Source: an uncultured Bacteroidales bacterium
GTDB lineage: Bacteria > Bacteroidota > Bacteroidia > Bacteroidales > Lentimicrobiaceae
DNA: 19,947 nt
NCBI GenBank assembly: GCA_937894795.1
Contig: CALCQV010000035.1
Location: 1 to 19,947 of the forward strand
Direction: 5' to 3'
In this document: positions 1-6,912 of the stretch, piece after piece
Position numbering within the stretch: position 1 is the stretch's first letter
How the letters are laid out: each line of letters begins with the position of its first letter
Translations under genes and position numbers: made by a program
The notes under the pieces: model-generated
Told to the model about the DNA's origin: nothing
The model's database searches: none
The model's input: only the letters and a program-made list of their open reading frames with translations

Positions 1-1077
1 ACTTATGGAACAATGAGAAACGATATTGAATTCCTCTCACAATACACCTTTACATATATAGTACTCGACGAAAGTCAACAGATCAAGAATCCAACATCAA
101 AAACCGCACAGGCCGTTTTTGCCCTTAAAGGCCAATTCAAATATGCGCTAACGGGAACACCAGTCGAAAACAGCCTCACTGACCTATGGTCGCAAATGAA
201 CTTTGTTAATCCCGGCCTGTTGGGCAGTTTACAGTCGTTTAATTCCTATTATTCCGTTCCTCTGGCAAAAGATCCCGAAAGTCAGCAATCTGAGCGCCTG
301 TTATCAATGATAGAACCGTTTATACTGCGGCGTACAAAAGAATCAGTAGCACCCGAATTGCCCGATCTGACTGAAACTATAAGCTACTGTACCATGAGTG
401 AGGAGCAGAGCGCCTTGTATGAGTCGGAGAAATCAAAAGTACGTAATCTGGTCTTTGAACAACTCGAGAAAGGCAACACCACCACAACACCCGTTATGGT
501 ATTGAAAGCCTTAATGTTGCTTCGACAAGTGGCCAATCACCCGAGGATGATTGATTCAAAAAGTATGATTGAAAGCGGGAAATTTGAGGAAGTAACTGCA
601 AAACTGGAAACCATTGTTGCAGAAAAACATCGGGTGCTGATCTTTTCGTCATTCGTAAAACACCTCAATATCTTTGAAGAGTATTGCAAATCAAGGGGAT
701 TCCAATATGCAATGCTGACGGGTTCAACAACCAACCGCGGTAAGGTTATTACTGAATTCAAAAACAACAACCACACGGGCATATTCCTCATCTCATTGAA
801 AGCAGGGGGTATAGGCCTGAACCTAACCGAAGCCGATTACGTCTTTATACTTGACCCGTGGTGGAATCCTGCAGCTGAAATGCAGGCCGTAAACAGGGCT
901 CACCGTATTGGCCAGTTCAGAAATGTGTTTGTTTACCGGTTCATAACCAAGGACACCATTGAAGAGAAAATTCTGAATCTTCAGAAGATGAAGAAGGCAC
1001 TGGCTGATGCCTTCGTTAAACCTCAGGCTGCCATAATAGGCATGAGCAGGGAAGAAATACTGCAACTTTTCGAATAA
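1..1077 (+). CDS. SNF2-family DEAD/DEAH-box helicase, C-terminal part (5' end outside window)
   Basis: The reading frame is open from the first base, so the gene starts left of the window; 358 codons are visible. In the visible protein a Walker-B-like DESQ lies at about residues 23-26 and TGTP (motif III) at 51-54. PFILRRTK and LLRQVANHPRM follow, both typical of bacterial SNF2 proteins. The second helicase lobe carries LKAGGIGLNLTEAD, DPWWNP and NRAHRIGQ (motifs V and VI). These show an ATP-driven double-stranded DNA translocase of the Swi2/Snf2 superfamily. In bacteria such proteins are linked to remodelling of protein-DNA or RNA polymerase complexes; the exact role here is not visible. The N-terminal part, often a SWIM zinc finger in Bacteroidota homologues, is outside the window. 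The gene ends in TAA just before a palindromic repeat array. Confidence 0.93.
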   Translation, partial: TYGTMRNDIEFLSQYTFTYIVLDESQQIKNPTSKTAQAVFALKGQFKYALTGTPVENSLTDLWSQMNFVNPGLLGSLQSFNSYYSVPLAKDPESQQSERLLSMIEPFILRRTKESVAPELPDLTETISYCTMSEEQSALYESEKSKVRNLVFEQLEKGNTTTTPVMVLKALMLLRQVANHPRMIDSKSMIESGKFEEVTAKLETIVAEKHRVLIFSSFVKHLNIFEEYCKSRGFQYAMLTGSTTNRGKVITEFKNNNHTGIFLISLKAGGIGLNLTEADYVFILDPWWNPAAEMQAVNRAHRIGQFRNVFVYRFITKDTIEEKILNLQKMKKALADAFVKPQAAIIGMSREEILQLFE

Positions 1078-1128
1078 GAAATACATAATTCTTGCTAAGG
1101 AGTAAAGTCTCAACTGTGCTTTATTTTT

Positions 1129-1222
1129 GGTTTAAGCGATCTTTACACAATATCCAAGCGTTTTTCAAGCGTTATTAATCGCTTATAAGACGCTTAAACA
1201 TCGCTTAAATAACGCTTAAACC
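1129..1222. repeat. Palindromic array of 11-bp-spaced AAGCG/CGCTT boxes
   Basis: AAGCG occurs at 1134, 1156 and 1167, and its inverse CGCTT at 1180, 1191, 1202 and 1213. The four right-hand boxes are spaced exactly 11 bp apart and form a short tandem repeat (CGCTTAAA-type). The array is nearly symmetric about 1175/1176: each left box mirrors a right box, except that the partner of 1202 (at 1145-1149) is degenerate. The outer arms GGTTTAAGCG (1129-1138) and CGCTTAAACC (1213-1222) are perfect inverse complements. It lies between the converging SNF2 gene and tRNA-His. It could be a long imperfect hairpin or an array of protein sites on one face of the helix. Confidence 0.7.
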
Positions 1223-1317
1223 CTTATTGAAGCATAATGGAATCCTTTTATGGCTATCAACCAAATCAGGAAATAACTTGAATAATAATTGCTAATTTAA
1301 AATCAGGAGGGAAAAAG

Positions 1318-1345
1318 AAAATGTCGGCCAAAAGACCGACATTTT
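1318..1345 (-). terminator. Intrinsic terminator of tRNA-His
   Basis: A 10-bp perfect stem (1318-1327 with 1336-1345) with an 8-base loop sits five bases past the tRNA 3' end. Read on the minus strand it is followed by a T-rich run (TTTCTTTTTC). This is a standard factor-independent terminator serving the minus-strand tRNA. Confidence 0.82.
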
Positions 1346-1349
1346 ATTG

Positions 1350-1424
1350 GGTGAGTAATGGGATTCGAACCCACGACCCTCAGAACCACAATCTGATGCT
1401 CTAACCGGCTGAGCTATACTCACC
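1350..1424 (-). tRNA. tRNA-His (anticodon GTG)
   Basis: On the minus strand the sequence folds as a cloverleaf. The acceptor stem GTGAGTA pairs with TACTCAC, the D arm begins AGCTCAG, and the anticodon loop TTGTGGT carries anticodon GTG. The T arm contains GGGTTCGAATCCC. A G precedes the acceptor stem (G-1, position 1424) and a C is the discriminator base (C73, position 1350). This G-1/C73 pair is the identity feature of bacterial tRNA-His recognised by histidyl-tRNA synthetase. The CCA end is not encoded (CAA follows C73) and must be added by CCA-transferase. Confidence 0.96.
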
Positions 1425-1436
1425 ATTTTAGTGGGG

Positions 1437-1444
1437 CAAAAATA
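1437..1444 (-). promoter_or_regulatory. Probable -7 element of the tRNA-His promoter
   Basis: The minus strand reads TATTTTTG, matching the Bacteroidota -7 consensus TAnnTTTG, 12 bases upstream of the tRNA 5' end. That places the transcription start a few bases before the mature tRNA. No clear TTG lies at the expected -33 distance, so the call rests on one element plus position. Confidence 0.45.
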
Positions 1445-1512
1445 ATACATTTGTTTGACATAGAAAAATCTTTTAAACCACATTTTTGAATTAACTACCC
1501 TGATGTTTTTAG

Positions 1513-1520
1513 TAGCTTTG
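1513..1520 (+). promoter_or_regulatory. Probable -7 element for the ABC permease gene
   Basis: TAGCTTTG matches TAnnTTTG. A TTTG at 1485-1488 could be the -33 element, but its 24-base spacing is longer than usual. The predicted leader before the TTG start at 1588 is about 60 bases. Confidence 0.38.
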
Positions 1521-1587
1521 TGAAATAAAATTCATTCACACGATTTAATCAGCAGATTCAAATCAGTACTTACCAAATTTTAATTGC

Positions 1588-2808
1588 TTGTTCAGAATAA
1601 AGTATAATCCTTCAGGCTCTTTAACTTCAAAAGCAAGAGCAGCATTACTTCGGAACAAAACTGCTGTTGTCAGTATGTGGGCCATTATAATTGCCATATT
1701 CATAGCCATGGCAGGTTATCTGATTACCCCCGATAAAACACCATTTGCCAATGAGCAGCATCTGGAGATTGCAGCGCGAAAGCCAGGATTTAAAGTGCAA
1801 ATGCTCAAGATCAGGAATAATTCAATGCCGGTTAGGCAATCTTTTATCAAAACCCTCCTGTATGGTCGTAAATCTGATTTTACATATCTGCCTATCAGCA
1901 ATTATCAATTTGAAAACAACCGTATAGTTGTAAGCTTACCTGATGAACCGGGCTCGGCACATCAACTTAGTCATACCTATCTTTTAGCTGATATTATTCA
2001 TGCATTGCCCGATACAAACCTAGCCTCTTATAGCAGCATGGGGTTAATTGATATTGAGGGCAGGCAAATAAACGAATCAACCAGCCAAATGATAAGTAAA
2101 ATCAAAAGTGATCACTTGATCAATCGGTTTTACTTATTGGGAACTGACCGGTTTGGCAGGGATGTTTTAAGTCAGCTTATGATTGGCACAAGGGTGAGTT
2201 TATCTGTAGGCTTCATTTCAGTGCTCATTTCACTGGTATTTGGGATTCTACTGGGTTCTTTATCAGGCTTTTTCAGAGGTTGGGTTGATGACCTTATTAT
2301 TTGGTTTATCAATGTTATCTGGTCCATTCCAACATTGTTGCTTGTGATTGCCATCACATTTGCACTGGGTAAAGGATTCTGGCAGGTTTTCATTGCTGTG
2401 GGGCTGACAATGTGGGTTGAGGTTGCAAGGGTTGTAAGAGGCCAGATAATCAGTCTGCGTGAGAAGGAATTTGTAGAAGCAGCCAGAGCTTTAGGTTATA
2501 GGAATTTCAGGATTATTGTCAGACATATACTTCCAAACGCAATGGGGCCGGTTATAGTGATTTCAGCCGCCAATTTTGCATCTGCCATTTTGATAGAAGC
2601 CGGTTTAAGTTTCCTTGGTATTGGAGTACAACCTCCCATGCCATCATGGGGAACAATGGTTAAAGAGAATTATGCCTATATTATACTTGATAATCCATGG
2701 TTAGCTTTAACACCGGGTATAGCAATAATGCTGCTGGTGCTGGCATTTATGCTTATAGGGAATGGGTTGCGTGATGCGCTTGATGTAAAGACCAACACTA
2801 CATTCTGA
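1588..2808 (+). CDS. ABC transporter permease, OppC/DppC (peptide/nickel) family
   Basis: This is an inner-membrane permease subunit of a peptide-type ABC importer. The first membrane segment is at about residues 31-46. The family signature GTDRFGRDVLSQ lies at 185-196, and four or five further membrane segments follow to about residue 391. The EAA loop that docks the ATPase is at about 297-317 (EAARALG, then LPN). Between the first segment and GTD there is about 140 residues of extracytoplasmic sequence, more than in E. coli OppC. The start is TTG at 1588: the frame is closed by TAA at 1546 and there is no upstream ATG. No partner permease, ATPase or binding protein is in the window, so the other subunits must be elsewhere. 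The substrate is unknown. The gene ends 4 bases from the converging downstream gene. Confidence 0.88.
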   Translation: MFRIKYNPSGSLTSKARAALLRNKTAVVSMWAIIIAIFIAMAGYLITPDKTPFANEQHLEIAARKPGFKVQMLKIRNNSMPVRQSFIKTLLYGRKSDFTYLPISNYQFENNRIVVSLPDEPGSAHQLSHTYLLADIIHALPDTNLASYSSMGLIDIEGRQINESTSQMISKIKSDHLINRFYLLGTDRFGRDVLSQLMIGTRVSLSVGFISVLISLVFGILLGSLSGFFRGWVDDLIIWFINVIWSIPTLLLVIAITFALGKGFWQVFIAVGLTMWVEVARVVRGQIISLREKEFVEAARALGYRNFRIIVRHILPNAMGPVIVISAANFASAILIEAGLSFLGIGVQPPMPSWGTMVKENYAYIILDNPWLALTPGIAIMLLVLAFMLIGNGLRDALDVKTNTTF

Positions 2809-2812
2809 AAAG

Positions 2813-4315
2813 TTAGTCTACTTTCAATCTTTCCTGATTGCGCTGATACTGCCTGAATTCCATATTTCCGCAGTTAACACCTCTGTTACGGCGTAAACAG
2901 TGTCCTTTAATAAGAGGCAGTTTAACCATGAAATAAAGATCCATGCCTGTAAAATGGCTTAGTCCAAAGAAACTTCCTAATTTATCGGTACCAATTATGA
3001 ATTTTGAAAAACGTGCACTCAATCCTATTCTGGGATCCTTGAAATTATATAGTGTTATTGGTATCGCCAGTTCAAAATTATCTTGCTCCAATCGTGGTGT
3101 TACTGATAGCTGCGATGGCCTGGCAATGGTGTATTCATTCATCAGCAGTGGCACTACCAGACTTGAATTAACGTACATCCTGCTATTTATTCTCACATCA
3201 AACTGAATACTGGCAGCCGAAGGCAGAAATACCTTGAACATTTCATCATCCACCATATCAGTTGAATCGGCACCGAAGTTTGAACTTATAGCACCAAAGA
3301 GCACATCAATGGTTTCAATATCCTGATGCGAGAAGTCATGCCATGTACCCTGGGCATTCTCCATAGAAAGTTGTCGCGTATTCTTGCTGAACTTTACATA
3401 ACCTATATCGAGCAGTGATACACCCAGTTTATAGTAATAATCCTCAAAAGGTTGCTCGCAGGCTATATACCGTTTATTGGTATGGCCTTTCATCTTCAAC
3501 TGATAGGTTAGTCCAAGATCAAAACCCAGGCCTGAACCTATTACCAGAGGATCACCGAAGCGTGAATCACCGGTTGTATAATCCAATGGTATTGAAACAC
3601 CTGCTTTCGCATTGGCATTATAAAGTATAAGGGTATCACTGTTAGGAAGCATATAATCAGCATTATCAACTGATAAGAATGCACCGCCAAAGCCAATCAG
3701 ACCTTTAAGAGTAACACCTGCAGTAAGATGATCCCGGTTCTGCTTATAAATTACCTGGGCATAGGTGGCTGATAATTCAGCAAATGAGAGAGCACCAGCT
3801 CTAAAGTCCTTATTATCAGTAAATCGTATCCTATGGAGTGGAGTATAATCAAATCCTTCGGCTCCAAATTTTGCAATTTCATAAGGAATATCAAAACCTG
3901 AAACAATATTCCTTAGAGATGTTGAAAACCCAAAGGCTTTGTCATTCTTGGCAAACATTATAGCCGGGCCAAGTACCTTTACCTGGGTGAATGCATTCTT
4001 CAGTTTCTCATTGTAGAAATCGTAATATACATTACCATTCTCAGGGTTCTTAGGATATTCAGCATTGGGCGATAAAAATCTGGAAAACTTATAATCATCC
4101 TTTGCCAGATAGATGTAATCATTATCTACATTAATGTGAACACCAATCAGGTTAAGGTCAAAATATAATTTTGAGTTAACTATCGAAGTAGGGTTGATTT
4201 GAGCACCGCTTATCCCTGAATAGTTACTGTGAACATAGCCATTCATTTCCTGTGCTGCAGTGCGCAATACACTCAATGAAACCAACAAAAATATTATCAG
4301 AGCATTCTTATACAC
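2813..4315 (-). CDS. DUF5723-type outer-membrane protein
   Basis: A 500-residue protein with a signal peptide (about residues 1-21, hydrophobic core IIFLLVSLSVL, cleavage after TAA before QEMNG). The mature protein has many alternating hydrophobic and aromatic stretches, as expected for a beta-barrel. The early motif (YSGISGAQINPTSIV) and the overall layout resemble the Bacteroidota DUF5723 family, usually taken as an outer-membrane barrel of unknown function. This assignment is from memory of the family, not from a search. The start is GTG at 4313-4315; a TAA lies three codons upstream in frame and no ATG fits. The gene points away from the next operon across a 273-base gap and converges on the ABC permease. 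No transport substrate or enzymatic motif is visible. Confidence 0.72.
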   Translation of the reverse strand: MYKNALIIFLLVSLSVLRTAAQEMNGYVHSNYSGISGAQINPTSIVNSKLYFDLNLIGVHINVDNDYIYLAKDDYKFSRFLSPNAEYPKNPENGNVYYDFYNEKLKNAFTQVKVLGPAIMFAKNDKAFGFSTSLRNIVSGFDIPYEIAKFGAEGFDYTPLHRIRFTDNKDFRAGALSFAELSATYAQVIYKQNRDHLTAGVTLKGLIGFGGAFLSVDNADYMLPNSDTLILYNANAKAGVSIPLDYTTGDSRFGDPLVIGSGLGFDLGLTYQLKMKGHTNKRYIACEQPFEDYYYKLGVSLLDIGYVKFSKNTRQLSMENAQGTWHDFSHQDIETIDVLFGAISSNFGADSTDMVDDEMFKVFLPSAASIQFDVRINSRMYVNSSLVVPLLMNEYTIARPSQLSVTPRLEQDNFELAIPITLYNFKDPRIGLSARFSKFIIGTDKLGSFFGLSHFTGMDLYFMVKLPLIKGHCLRRNRGVNCGNMEFRQYQRNQERLKVD

Positions 4316-4588
4316 AAGCAGTTATAGTTTAAACATTGAAAGGACTACCCCCCTTTTATGTTATTTAAACAGAGGGTAAAGGTAAACTTTTTTAACAAAA
4401 ATCCATATCAAATATGCATTTATTGCAACTTGCCAAAAAAAATATCCTTTAACAGTGCATTCCCAATGGAAATCACTTTCCCTTTTTAACTTTTCTTTGA
4501 ACTTAATTAATGCAAAAATGGTTTATGGGCATAACGAAAACTTTCACTATTATTGCATGAGTTTTAATGATTTTAATTTAAAGTGTCA
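4316..4588. other. Divergent intergenic region
   Basis: An AT-rich 273-base stretch between two genes transcribed away from each other, so it must hold both promoters. I found no full TAnnTTTG match on either strand. The closest are TATTATTG at 4548-4555 (plus) and TACCTTTA at 4377-4384 (minus), each one base off and without a well-placed -33 element. I see no RNA gene or convincing small ORF. Confidence 0.5.
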
Positions 4589-5389
4589 ATGAAACACAAA
4601 AATCTTATTTTCTGGATTATTGCCATTGTGGTCACCTTGTCGATGGTAATTTATCAACGCATGACCGGACCAACACACCCAATAAATGGCAAGACTATCA
4701 TAGGTGGTGAAACTATAAAATACAAGCTGCTTACCAGCTATGGTGGGCCTGATGATGCCGAGATAGTATTTGATGATCCAAACGGCAAACTGGAAGGGAC
4801 ACTGACCTATAAACGATATCCCAGTCATGACACTTTAACTCAGGTGGCAATGAGCCATCAGGGTGGTAAACTGATTGCAATAATACCTCACCAACCACCT
4901 GCCGGAAAAATTGAATACAGCATAAAACTTACCGATGGTACCAGTGAAGTGGTTTTGACTGAGAAACCTGTTAGAATAAGGTTCAAAGGCGATGTTCCGG
5001 CTTATATACTAATCCCTCATATTCTACTGATGTTCCTGGCAATGCTGTTCTCAACCAGAACAGGAGTAGAAGCAATAGCTAAGGGTGCCGGCACTCTGAA
5101 ATATTCTATTCTTACAATGTCGTTTCTCTTTTTTGGCGGGCTTATTCTAGGACCTATCGTACAGAAGTTTGCATTTGGGGCTTACTGGACAGGTTGGCCT
5201 TTTGGGCATGACCTCACCGATAACAAAACAGCTGTTGCATTTATATTTTGGGCCATAGCCATTTACAAGCTATACAAGAACAAAGAAAAACAGGGATGGG
5301 CCCTGGTTGCTGCAATTGTTATGACGCTGGTTTATATGATTCCACATAGCGTTCTGGGTTCTGAAATTGACTATACTGCCCAACCATAA
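4589..5389 (+). CDS. Unrecognised membrane protein with an extracytoplasmic domain, coupled to rhomboid
   Basis: A 266-residue protein I do not recognise. One membrane segment is near the N-terminus (about 7-22). An extracytoplasmic beta-rich domain of about 110 residues follows, possibly Ig-like. Four further hydrophobic segments lie at about 138-154, 173-191, 214-228 and 236-252. The C-terminal half contains GAYWTGWPFGHDLTDN. Three histidines (144, 207, 253) lie in or next to membrane segments, so cofactor binding is possible but unproven. I use ATG at 4589; GTG two codons earlier (4583) is also possible. The stop TAA (5387-5389) shares its last A with the start ATG of the rhomboid gene, so the two are probably translationally coupled and may act together at the membrane. 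Confidence 0.8.
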   Translation: MKHKNLIFWIIAIVVTLSMVIYQRMTGPTHPINGKTIIGGETIKYKLLTSYGGPDDAEIVFDDPNGKLEGTLTYKRYPSHDTLTQVAMSHQGGKLIAIIPHQPPAGKIEYSIKLTDGTSEVVLTEKPVRIRFKGDVPAYILIPHILLMFLAMLFSTRTGVEAIAKGAGTLKYSILTMSFLFFGGLILGPIVQKFAFGAYWTGWPFGHDLTDNKTAVAFIFWAIAIYKLYKNKEKQGWALVAAIVMTLVYMIPHSVLGSEIDYTAQP

Positions 5390-6012
5390 TGATTACTTAT
5401 ATTATTATTGCAGTCACTGTTATAGTCTCTTTCTTATCCTTCAGTAATCGTTCACTGTTTGATAAACTATTGTTCGATCCTTACCGGATATTTCATCAAA
5501 GGCAATATTACCGTTTCCTGACGCACGGGTTAGTGCATGCCGACTGGATGCATTTAGGCATCAACATGTTCGTCTTATTATCCTTTGGCCGAATGGTTGA
5601 AGATGTATTCATAGTAATATTTGGCAACGGTAAAGGAATGTATTTTTACCTACTGCTTTATATAGGCGGATTGCTCCTATCGTCAACTCCATCATTCGGA
5701 AAGCATAAAAACAACGCCTGGTATACTGCTGTCGGTGCTTCAGGCGCAGTTTCTGCCATTGTCTTTGCAAGTATACTGATTAGTCCCTTATCAGGAATTA
5801 GATTTATTTTTATTCCTTTTGATATACCGGCATTTATTTTTGGACTCCTCTATCTGGGTTATTCTGCCTATATGGCAAAAAGGGGCCAGGATAACATTGG
5901 GCACGATGCCCACTTCTATGGAGCACTATTCGGTTTGCTATTCCCAATATTGATAAAGCCGGGATTGCTTATTGGCTTTATCAATCAAATAAGCGCTTTC
6001 GCTATTAATTAA
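5389..6012 (+). CDS. Rhomboid-family intramembrane serine protease
   Basis: A 207-residue polytopic membrane protein with the rhomboid active-site layout. HLGIN (H55, N59) is in the second membrane segment. GASG (116-119) carries the presumed nucleophile S118, and GHDAHFYGALFG (171-182) carries the catalytic histidine, most likely H175. This is the Ser-His dyad set that lets rhomboids cut membrane proteins within or near their transmembrane segments. There are about six membrane segments and no extra cytosolic domain, as in compact bacterial rhomboids. The ATG overlaps the preceding stop by one base, making a two-gene unit. The substrate is unknown; the coupled upstream membrane protein is a candidate partner or client. 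Confidence 0.92.
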   Translation: MITYIIIAVTVIVSFLSFSNRSLFDKLLFDPYRIFHQRQYYRFLTHGLVHADWMHLGINMFVLLSFGRMVEDVFIVIFGNGKGMYFYLLLYIGGLLLSSTPSFGKHKNNAWYTAVGASGAVSAIVFASILISPLSGIRFIFIPFDIPAFIFGLLYLGYSAYMAKRGQDNIGHDAHFYGALFGLLFPILIKPGLLIGFINQISAFAIN

Positions 6013-6184
6013 TCAGCGGAAGGTATATAATCAATCACAGTGAATGTCACAATCTTGCTTACATTACAATAATGTGAGTAGATTTTACAGTATAAATTAA
6101 TCGTAAAAAACATCTTAATGATTCATGTGAAGAATCAATGGGCGTTAAAAGCAAGTTCTTACATTAAGCACGAGGAAATTTCAA

Positions 6185-6748
6185 TTAATTATAGGAAGGA
6201 TCGGGAGGATAAACAACCCAAAACTTATACTCTTTACCTAGTTTTTTCAATGCCTGAGCCCATAATTCCGAAGGATTGCTTTTAAATACCTGAGCAGGAC
6301 TGGTTAAAGAAACAACCCATGACTTCTCCTCAAGTTCCTTATCTAACTGATCAGCAATCCATCCGGAGTATCCAATAAAGAAACGTATTTCTGTTTTACT
6401 CAGCAATCCTTCTTTTATTAGTCTTTTGACTGTATCAATGTTCCCACCCCAATATAATCCTTCAAGTATGGGGATACCTTCATCAATTATATCAGGACGG
6501 GTATGTATAAAAAACAGGCTATCAGTCTTTACAGGGCCACCAAGAAAAACAGGGGCATCAAAACCCTCAAACTCTGAAGCAATGTCACTAAGTTTGACCT
6601 CAACCGGTTTATTGATGATTATACCAAATGAACCATCATTACCATGTTCTGCCAGTAAAACAACCGATTTCTTGAAATAGAAATCCTGAAGGAAAGGAAC
6701 CGAAATAAGAATCCGGCCTGTATTTGGTTTGATTTTCGGGAGTTCCAT
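6185..6748 (-). CDS. YqgE/AlgH family protein (UPF0301/DUF179)
   Basis: A 187-residue soluble protein matching the YqgE/AlgH family throughout. It has GRILISVPFLQDFYFKKSVVLLAEH near the N-terminus, then GSFGIIINKP, FLGGPV, and IRFFIGYSGWIADQLDKEL with SWVV further on. The family is widespread and its biochemical role is unsettled; in Pseudomonas AlgH was linked to alginate regulation. The start is ATG at 6746-6748. It is transcribed away from murL across a 164-base gap, and its 3' end converges on the rhomboid gene. No sign of truncation. Confidence 0.93.
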   Translation of the reverse strand: MELPKIKPNTGRILISVPFLQDFYFKKSVVLLAEHGNDGSFGIIINKPVEVKLSDIASEFEGFDAPVFLGGPVKTDSLFFIHTRPDIIDEGIPILEGLYWGGNIDTVKRLIKEGLLSKTEIRFFIGYSGWIADQLDKELEEKSWVVSLTSPAQVFKSNPSELWAQALKKLGKEYKFWVVYPPDPSYN

Positions 6749-6862
6749 TGTTATATTTATTTCGCCCCTCCGGCAGTTAATAACATTTGTCCATATATTT
6801 GATCAGATTAAACATTCTGCTCCATCAGTTGTCGGGTATAATATATTAAACACCAAAAACAC

Positions 6863-6870
6863 TAATTTTG
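6863..6870 (+). promoter_or_regulatory. Probable -7 element of the murL-murD2 promoter
   Basis: TAATTTTG matches TAnnTTTG 42 bases upstream of the chosen murL start. No TTG lies at the expected -33 spacing, so this is a partial match. It sits in the divergent gap with yqgE. Confidence 0.42.
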
Positions 6871-6912
6871 CATATTAATTCGTAAACAGAAATACAAATT
6901 CCATACCATATT

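Noticed and set aside
1350..1424. tRNA-His as an integration (att) site for a mobile element
   Set aside because: No integrase, no duplicated tRNA end and no flanking foreign genes are visible.
1292..1483. Minus-strand 63-codon frame over the tRNA
   Set aside because: It is a chance frame through the tRNA and its terminator.
2172..2393. Antisense frames inside the permease, and similar ones inside recQ, fmt, the DUF5723-type gene and rlmD
   Set aside because: They are shadows of well-supported genes on the other strand or frame, with no family features or promoters.
4316..4588. Possible small RNA in the divergent gap
   Set aside because: There is no stable hairpin with a U-tract and no clear promoter; it is only AT-rich.
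6058..6078. Small hairpin CTTACATT/AATGTGAG downstream of the rhomboid gene
   Set aside because: It has an 8-bp AT-rich stem with a G-T pair and only a weak T run some bases later; not convincing as a terminator.
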